Assembly (NCBI RefSeq): GCF_014212495.1
Contig: NZ_JACKZC010000005.1
Span: forward strand, 186,001 to 250,000
Direction of reading: 5' to 3'
Length of the DNA stretch: 64,000 bases
Source of the DNA: Pontibacter sp. Tf4
GTDB taxonomy: Bacteria; Bacteroidota; Bacteroidia; Cytophagales; Hymenobacteraceae
The notes under the pieces were generated by a model, which was not told the origin of the DNA, did not search any database, and saw only the letters and a list, made by a program, of their open reading frames with translations. Below, piece by piece: positions 59,058 through 64,000 of the stretch. The stretch's first letter is position 1. Each line of letters starts with the position of its first letter. The translations under genes were made by a program, and so were the position numbers.

Positions 59058-61085
59058 TTAGTCTCGTTTTGATTTCAGCAGGTTGCGGAGCTCGGCCAGT
59101 TCGTCGCGGTATTTGGCGGCCTGTAAAAAGTCGAGGTCTTTGGCGGCTGCTTCCATCTGCTTCTCCGTTTTCTTGATAAGCTTTTCGAGCTGCTCGCGGT
59201 TCATCATCTGGATAACAGGTTCTGCTGCAATAGACACTTCCTCCGGACCGGCATACATTTTCACTTCCTTCTTCTTCGAGTCAGCCACCGAAGTCTGTTC
59301 CATGATCTCGTCTTTAGATTTGAGAACAGTACGCGGGGTAATGCCGTGCTCTTCGTTGTAGGCCATCTGGGTAGCGCGGCGACGGTTGGTCTCATCTATC
59401 GCGCGCTGCATCGAGCCTGTCATGCGGTCGGCGTACATTATTACCTTGCCTTTCTCGTTTCGGGCAGCCCTACCCATCGTCTGTATAAGCGAGCGCTGGT
59501 CGCGCAGGAAGCCTTCTTTATCCGCATCCAGTATAGCAACCAGACTTACTTCCGGTAAGTCCAGGCCTTCGCGCAGAAGGTTTACTCCCACCAGCACATC
59601 AATCAAACCCAGTCGCAGTTCACGTAAAATCTCTACGCGGTCCAGCGTTTTAACTTCAGAGTGCAGGTATTTTACTTTAATGTTCAGGCGCTCCAGATAC
59701 TTTGTCAACTCCTCCGACATGCGTTTGGTAAGCGTAGTTACCAGCACGCGGGCACCTTCTTTCACTCGTTCGTCAATCTCTTCCAGCAGGTCGTCTACCT
59801 GGTTAGTACTTGGGCGCACTTCTATCACAGGGTCCAGCAGGCCGGTTGGTCTGATGATCTGCTCCACAATAACACCTTCTGATTTTTGTATCTCGTAGTC
59901 GCCAGGCGTGGCGCTTACAAATACCACCTGGTGCATCAGGCTTTCGAATTCGTTGAAAGTAAGCGGGCGGTTATCCATGGCAGCCGGTAAACGGAAACCA
60001 TACTCTACCAGCGCTACTTTACGCGAACGGTCGCCGCCCCACATGGCGCGTACCTGCGGCACGGTTACGTGGCTCTCATCTATCACCATCAGGAAATCAT
60101 CCGGAAAATAATCGAGCAAACAGAACGGACGTGCACCCGGCGCACGACGGTCGAAGTAACGGGAATAGTTCTCGATGCCGGAGCAGTAGCCCAGTTCGCG
60201 AATCATTTCCAGGTCAAACTCGGTGCGTTCTTTAATGCGCTTGGCTTCGGTAGGGCGGTCTTCTTTTAAAAAGTAGTCGTGCTGCGCCACCATGTCGTAC
60301 TGTATCTCCGAGATGGCCTGCTGCAGCGTATCCTTGCCTGTCACGAAAAGGTTGGCCGGGTAAAGTGTTACCGCTTTCTCATCCGACAACTTTTTGCCTG
60401 ATTGCGGATCGATGCGGTGTATCTGCTCCAGCTCATCGCCGAAGAAATACAGCCGGTAAGCGAAGTCAGCGTAAGCCGGGTAAATATCCACGGTATCGCC
60501 TTTCACCCGGAATGTTCCACGTGTAAACTCGGCATCTGTGCGGCTGTACAGGATCTGCACAAAAGTATAGAGCAGGTTGTTGCGGCTGTAACGCTGGCCC
60601 GGTGCCAGGTAGATCACATTCTTGCCAAACTCTTCTGGGTTACCGATACCATAGATACACGACACCGAGGCGACTACCACAATATCTCTGCGGCCCGAAA
60701 GCAGCGCCGATGTCGTGTGCAGACGCAGCTTCTCGATCTCCTCGTTTATCTGAAGGTCTTTTTCAATGAATACATCCGATGAAGCAATATATGCCTCGGG
60801 CTGGTAGTAATCGTAATAAGAAATAAAGTACTCGACCGCGTTTTCGGGGAAGAATTGCTTGAACTCGCCGTACAGCTGTGCGGCCAGTGTTTTGTTGTGG
60901 CAGAGCACGAGCGTAGGCTTGCCCACGTTTTTGATGACGTTGGCCATGGTAAAGGTTTTACCTGTACCTGTGGCACCCAAAAGCACCTGTGCCGGCTCGC
61001 CGTTATTTATACCTTCTGTGAGTTGTGCAATGGCCTTGGGCTGGTCGCCGGTAGGCTGAAACTCTGATGTTAGCTTGAAATCCAT
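59058..61085 (-). CDS. uvrB: excinuclease ABC subunit B
   Basis: A 675-residue helicase-like subunit of nucleotide excision repair. Walker A GATGTGKTFTMANV is near residue 39, the beta-hairpin that probes the lesion follows (YYDYYQPEAYIASSDVFIEK), DESH and the helicase C-terminal motifs (GLDLPEVSLVAILDADKEGF) come next, and a UVR domain ends the protein. Its stop codon adjoins an AACTATAGTT copy. Confidence 0.98.
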   Translation of the reverse strand: MDFKLTSEFQPTGDQPKAIAQLTEGINNGEPAQVLLGATGTGKTFTMANVIKNVGKPTLVLCHNKTLAAQLYGEFKQFFPENAVEYFISYYDYYQPEAYIASSDVFIEKDLQINEEIEKLRLHTTSALLSGRRDIVVVASVSCIYGIGNPEEFGKNVIYLAPGQRYSRNNLLYTFVQILYSRTDAEFTRGTFRVKGDTVDIYPAYADFAYRLYFFGDELEQIHRIDPQSGKKLSDEKAVTLYPANLFVTGKDTLQQAISEIQYDMVAQHDYFLKEDRPTEAKRIKERTEFDLEMIRELGYCSGIENYSRYFDRRAPGARPFCLLDYFPDDFLMVIDESHVTVPQVRAMWGGDRSRKVALVEYGFRLPAAMDNRPLTFNEFESLMHQVVFVSATPGDYEIQKSEGVIVEQIIRPTGLLDPVIEVRPSTNQVDDLLEEIDERVKEGARVLVTTLTKRMSEELTKYLERLNIKVKYLHSEVKTLDRVEILRELRLGLIDVLVGVNLLREGLDLPEVSLVAILDADKEGFLRDQRSLIQTMGRAARNEKGKVIMYADRMTGSMQRAIDETNRRRATQMAYNEEHGITPRTVLKSKDEIMEQTSVADSKKKEVKMYAGPEEVSIAAEPVIQMMNREQLEKLIKKTEKQMEAAAKDLDFLQAAKYRDELAELRNLLKSKRD

Positions 61086-61190
61086 TCGTCGGTTTTACGA
61101 AATTAACGATAAAGTATAACATCTGAAACTGTACGTAAGTTTAGCTTTTGTAAACATAATCAGGGGAGTTTAAGTATAAAATGCAGGCAT

Positions 61191-61218
61191 AAAAAAAGCC
61201 TGCCGCAAAGCAACAGGC
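61191..61218 (-). terminator. terminator after the 61.3-kb lipoprotein gene
   Basis: The minus-strand stem GCCTG TT GC / GC GG CAGGC (nine pairs with two G-U) is followed by TTTTTTT. It closes the minus-strand run of small envelope genes before uvrB. Confidence 0.75.
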
Positions 61219-61282
61219 ATTTCCAAGTCAGTCAGTTTTAATAATTCAGATGTAAGCCGGCAACTGCCCTGTCTATAGTTCG

Positions 61283-61666
61283 CTAAACGCTGTCTGTTAC
61301 AGGGGCCGGGGTGCAAACGTTGGTTACCTTTACAGCCGGATACATAACCGTTACTGTTACACAGCGCGGGCCGTATTCGCCGTTCAGTTCCAGGGTAGCC
61401 TTCAGCATGGTGCCGGGCTGGCGATACATTGCCGGCAAATTATCGGTTGTTACAAAGCCGCTGTGCAATTGGCCCAGGTAGCTGTTTACCTGGCGCGTGC
61501 CTGCCTGCTCGTTCACCACTTTCAGTATATACCAGCCGGTGTCGCAGTCTTCTCCCATTACTTCAACCTGCAGGCATTCCGGTACCGGTGTCTCATCCTC
61601 GGAGCAACCGGCCAGCAAAAGGGCCAGGCACAGGTAGAGCAGGGCAAGGTAAAAGGTATTCTTCAT
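61283..61666 (-). CDS. small lipoprotein of unknown function
   Basis: A 127-residue lipoprotein: MKNTFYLALLYLCLALLLAG then Cys21 as lipid site. The mature part has several further cysteines (ECLQVEVMGEDCDTGW, YGPRCVTVTV, VTNVC), which could form disulfides in the periplasm or on the surface. I recognise no family. It is the last gene of a minus-strand group starting with the barrel protein at the right edge. Confidence 0.75.
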   Translation of the reverse strand: MKNTFYLALLYLCLALLLAGCSEDETPVPECLQVEVMGEDCDTGWYILKVVNEQAGTRQVNSYLGQLHSGFVTTDNLPAMYRQPGTMLKATLELNGEYGPRCVTVTVMYPAVKVTNVCTPAPVTDSV

Positions 61667-61716
61667 AGTTTTAAAGTGTACTAACGGTATCAGGATAATG
61701 TATGATCGGCACCGGG

Positions 61717-62163
61717 CTACCGGTACAGGTAATAAGTATCAGTAAAAATGGCGTAAGGGTCGGCGCCTGTGTAAGAACACACCAGCACTGCTTTGTGCCC
61801 GTTGCTCTCTTTTATTTTAAAAGTTGCAGACCAGAACAAGTGCCCCAGTACAAATGCTCCCGGCAGCTTATACTCCGCTCTGAAGGCTTCGCGGTGTGTG
61901 CTGATGGCTGCATGCCTGTACAGGAAAGCGCTGTCGGCCCTGAACTCGAAGTAGTCGTGCGGCGTGCCTGTATAGTTTGTTGTGGTGCAGCTCTCGTTAC
62001 GGCAAACCTGGTAATCCACACGCTGCACTTTCCATTTGCCCAGCACTACTGCTTTTGTCTGTTCGGCAGTCATCTCCGGAATGGCAGCATCCTCTGTCTG
62101 GCAGCTAAGGCAGCACAAGATCAGCAGTAAAGCCAACACAGCACTATAACTACTTTTGCGCAT
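61717..62163 (-). CDS. lipocalin-like lipoprotein
   Basis: A 148-residue lipoprotein: MRKSSYSAVLALLLILCCLS then Cys21. The mature part starts with a short helix and then LGKWKVQRVDY, the usual opening of lipocalin-like domains, and continues with beta-strand patterns (DYFEFRADSAFLYR, YLYR at the end). The ligand is unknown. It lies 50 bases before the next lipoprotein gene in the same direction. Confidence 0.7.
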   Translation of the reverse strand: MRKSSYSAVLALLLILCCLSCQTEDAAIPEMTAEQTKAVVLGKWKVQRVDYQVCRNESCTTTNYTGTPHDYFEFRADSAFLYRHAAISTHREAFRAEYKLPGAFVLGHLFWSATFKIKESNGHKAVLVCSYTGADPYAIFTDTYYLYR

Positions 62164-62182
62164 AGTATCCGGCTGGTTTGGG

Positions 62183-62464
62183 TTAGCTGTTGTGGCTGTT
62201 GGCTATAGTTGCCGTTAAACCCTGGGGCGGTGTTGCCTTGTGTTTTACAGGCTCGCTATAGTTGCTGCTACGCTGCGTGTGTGCATTACCCGCTTTAATT
62301 GGTTGCCCGCCGGATAATTGCTGCGCTTCCTTCCCGTTATCGGAGCCGGCCATAAAAAGCGAAAAAAGGAGAAGGGCCAACAGCAAATACCATCCTGATA
62401 AGTTCGCTTTCACGATAGCAGCCACATCCGAAAATGCGACCGGTGTCTGGCTCATTTTTTTCAT
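62183..62464 (-). CDS. small single-span membrane protein
   Basis: A 93-residue protein with one membrane segment (SGWYLLLALLLFSLFMAG, about residues 23-40) and a hydrophilic C-terminal tail with several CTATAG-encoded Ala-Thr-Ile or Asn-Tyr-Ser sites. I recognise no family. It lies 126 bases after the barrel protein gene and 20 before the lipocalin-like gene. Confidence 0.6.
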   Translation of the reverse strand: MKKMSQTPVAFSDVAAIVKANLSGWYLLLALLLFSLFMAGSDNGKEAQQLSGGQPIKAGNAHTQRSSNYSEPVKHKATPPQGLTATIANSHNS

Positions 62465-62590
62465 AGTTTTAAGTGGTGCAGGTTTGGTTAGAACAGACAG
62501 CTATAGTTGCTGTTTCCCTTCTTCTACTACCATGAGTCTAAAAGCGCGCAGATGGTTGCACGCCCTGAAAAAAATTTGAGACCGGTGCTG

Positions 62591-64000
62591 TTAATGGCCT
62601 AATCTATAGTTCACGCCTACGTTCAGGCCAATGGTATAAGGCCTTTCGTGGTTGCCTGTAGCGTGCTCATCCGAGAGCATGGAGTTAAAATAACTGCGGA
62701 ACTCGGGACCTACCGAAATGGAGACCGCATCCGACAAATGCTTGCCAACGCCTGCACCGGCATTGCCCGAGAACTGCACTTTCCGGAACGGCGAATCGTC
62801 GGTGGCGCTATAGGTTACGCTGGCTATTTCGGGGTTATGGGCTTTTATAGTTGTCTGCATCAGGAAGTTGACGGCGGCGCTGCCCGTGGCATACCAGAAC
62901 CACTTCTGCCCTATGCTACCTTCTACCTGCACCCCAAGCGGCACCGACAGCATCTGGTAACTATAGTCTACATCAAACGGCTCCTTGGTTTTTACAACGC
63001 TTACCGAGTCGGTGGTAAAGGTATGGATAGAAGGCAGGAACACTGTGGATGGCTGTAGTTTGGTGCGCTCATTGCTTCTTGGGTTAAACAGGAACTGCTC
63101 TACAATGTAACTGGTTTTGGTTCTGGATTTGTTCTGGCTGAAGCCCAGGCCCGTGAGTAGTTTAAACCGCTTCCCGACTCTAAACCCTGTTTTAGCCTCC
63201 ACAGCAAAAGAGCTGGCTGGCTGGGTATTTTCTTCAAACTCTTTATAGGCTGCTATCAGGTTCTGCTCCGTCTCTGCCGAAACTACAGGGCCTGTATGGC
63301 GCAGAACACCCATTCCCTGCATGGCCATCAGGCGTTGCTCGGGTATGTTCACATCCTGGCTGAAGTACGATGATGTAACGCCCATGCCTACATTCCAGCG
63401 GCTGTTGCCGGTTGCATTGCGCTCTTGTTTACTGTTGTTTTCAGCGGGGGTGTTCAGTGCAAGCGAGAGGTCTGCCTGTTTTTGTGGTGCTATAGTTGCA
63501 GAGGCCGGGCTGCCGGAACTATAGGTGCCCAGCGCAGCATTACGACGCAGTAACGGGTTTAAAGCAGAAGGGCTGGTATACGACTCCGGCACATTGGCAA
63601 TGGCCTGGCTCGCCGAAATATAAGGAACGTCCTGCATTGCAGCGGCTGTGTTCTCAGTTGCTGATAAAGCTATAGTTTCTTTCCTGCTGTTTGTGCCGGC
63701 GGCGGCAATCATCCCGGTTCTTCCGGAAGCTGCTACCGTTTCTTTTCTCTGTCTGCTGCGTTGCGTTTGCGGCAGATAGCTCGCTGATGCAGGCTGGTCT
63801 ACAGTTGTTGTTACATCCGCTGGCCGGGCCTGTGCTATAGTTGGTAAAGCATTAGTGCCTGTAGTTGGGCTGTCTCCGGCTGAAGTTTGCTGCTCCCGAC
63901 CGCTGCTTTGTGTTGCTGCAGTATTGCCAGAAACAGAAGCTATAGTTGCATTGTCAGCAACAGTCGTGTTTTCTGCATCAGGTGTAGCGGGCTGTGGTTG
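62591..64000 (-). CDS. outer-membrane beta-barrel protein (5' end outside window)
   Basis: The frame stays open to the right edge, so 469 residues are visible and the N terminus is missing. The first 200 visible residues are low-complexity, rich in Thr, Ala, Ser, Gln and Pro, with repeated Ala/Pro-Thr-Ile-Ala at CTATAG copies. From about visible residue 205 a barrel-like part begins (NSRWNVGMGVTSSYFSQDVN), ending YTIGLNVGVNYRLGH, similar to PorT-type outer-membrane proteins. An internal ATG at 63712 is not needed as a start. In related bacteria such proteins often have an N-terminal inner-membrane anchor; that cannot be checked here. Confidence 0.75.
   Translation of the reverse strand, partial: QPQPATPDAENTTVADNATIASVSGNTAATQSSGREQQTSAGDSPTTGTNALPTIAQARPADVTTTVDQPASASYLPQTQRSRQRKETVAASGRTGMIAAAGTNSRKETIALSATENTAAAMQDVPYISASQAIANVPESYTSPSALNPLLRRNAALGTYSSGSPASATIAPQKQADLSLALNTPAENNSKQERNATGNSRWNVGMGVTSSYFSQDVNIPEQRLMAMQGMGVLRHTGPVVSAETEQNLIAAYKEFEENTQPASSFAVEAKTGFRVGKRFKLLTGLGFSQNKSRTKTSYIVEQFLFNPRSNERTKLQPSTVFLPSIHTFTTDSVSVVKTKEPFDVDYSYQMLSVPLGVQVEGSIGQKWFWYATGSAAVNFLMQTTIKAHNPEIASVTYSATDDSPFRKVQFSGNAGAGVGKHLSDAVSISVGPEFRSYFNSMLSDEHATGNHERPYTIGLNVGVNYRLGH

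Larger units (their letters stand above)
29841..63945. repeat. dispersed palindrome CTATAG / AACTATAGTT
   Basis: CTATAG occurs about 70 times by eye in this 34-kb stretch and only about nine times in the preceding 29.6 kb. The full 10-mer AACTATAGTT starts at 34372, 34630, 37198, 38788, 41225, 41301, 41471, 43302, 49077, 51588, 54386, 54413, 54659, 55503 and 59049. Copies lie in intergenic DNA, across stop codons, in terminator stems and in genes on both strands. Within genes most copies read Thr-Ile (ACT ATA). The counts are manual and approximate. Confidence 0.85.

Overview
The window looks like chromosomal DNA of a Bacteroidetes bacterium, most likely order Cytophagales and family Hymenobacteraceae (Pontibacter-like). 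This rests on promoters of the form TTG-N19-21-TAnnTTTG, a DUF3467 gene next to rpoC, a BtuB/BtuG-type vitamin B12 uptake pair, a two-component-propeller histidine kinase, and many small lipoproteins. The genus is an inference, not a database result.

Layout. From 1 to about 29.6 kb almost everything lies on the minus strand and is translation and transcription machinery. In transcription order it reads tRNA-Tyr, tRNA-Gly, tRNA-Thr, tuf; tRNA-Trp, secE, nusG, rplK, rplA, rplJ, rplL, rpoB, rpoC, DUF3467; rpsL, rpsG, fusA, rpsJ; then rplC through secY, map, infA, rpmJ, rpsM, rpsK and the start of rpsD, which runs off the left edge. I see separate promoters before tRNA-Tyr, tRNA-Trp, rpsL and rplC, terminators after tuf and rpsJ, and strong stem-loops between rplL and rpoB and between rpoB and rpoC. 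The S10/spc block is therefore transcriptionally separated from rpsJ.

From 29.6 to 64 kb the genes are mixed in strand and function: an M1 aminopeptidase lipoprotein; a biotin-carrier protein with pyrH and frr; an ECF sigma factor, anti-sigma factor, gmk, nadD run; a large sensor kinase with a LytTR response regulator; two overlapping family 2 glycosyltransferases; ahcY; a THUMP-like methyltransferase; two small disordered proteins; a GT39-type membrane glycosyltransferase; an alkyladenine DNA glycosylase; a cobalamin riboswitch with a BtuB-like receptor and a BtuG-like lipoprotein; small hydrophilic or membrane proteins; a radical SAM enzyme; DUF6624 and fasciclin proteins; uvrB; and a minus-strand group of envelope proteins, the first of which enters from beyond the right edge.

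The most unusual signal is a short palindrome. CTATAG, often as the full 10-mer AACTATAGTT, occurs about 70 times by eye between 29.8 and 64 kb but only about 9 times in the preceding 29.6 kb. It sits in intergenic regions, at stop codons, in terminator stems, and inside genes, where it mostly reads Thr-Ile in one frame. One 520-bp intergenic stretch (34.35-34.87 kb) holds ten copies plus several small inverted repeats. A second notable element is a 149-bp hairpin-like sequence with 32-bp arms just upstream of the B12 riboswitch.
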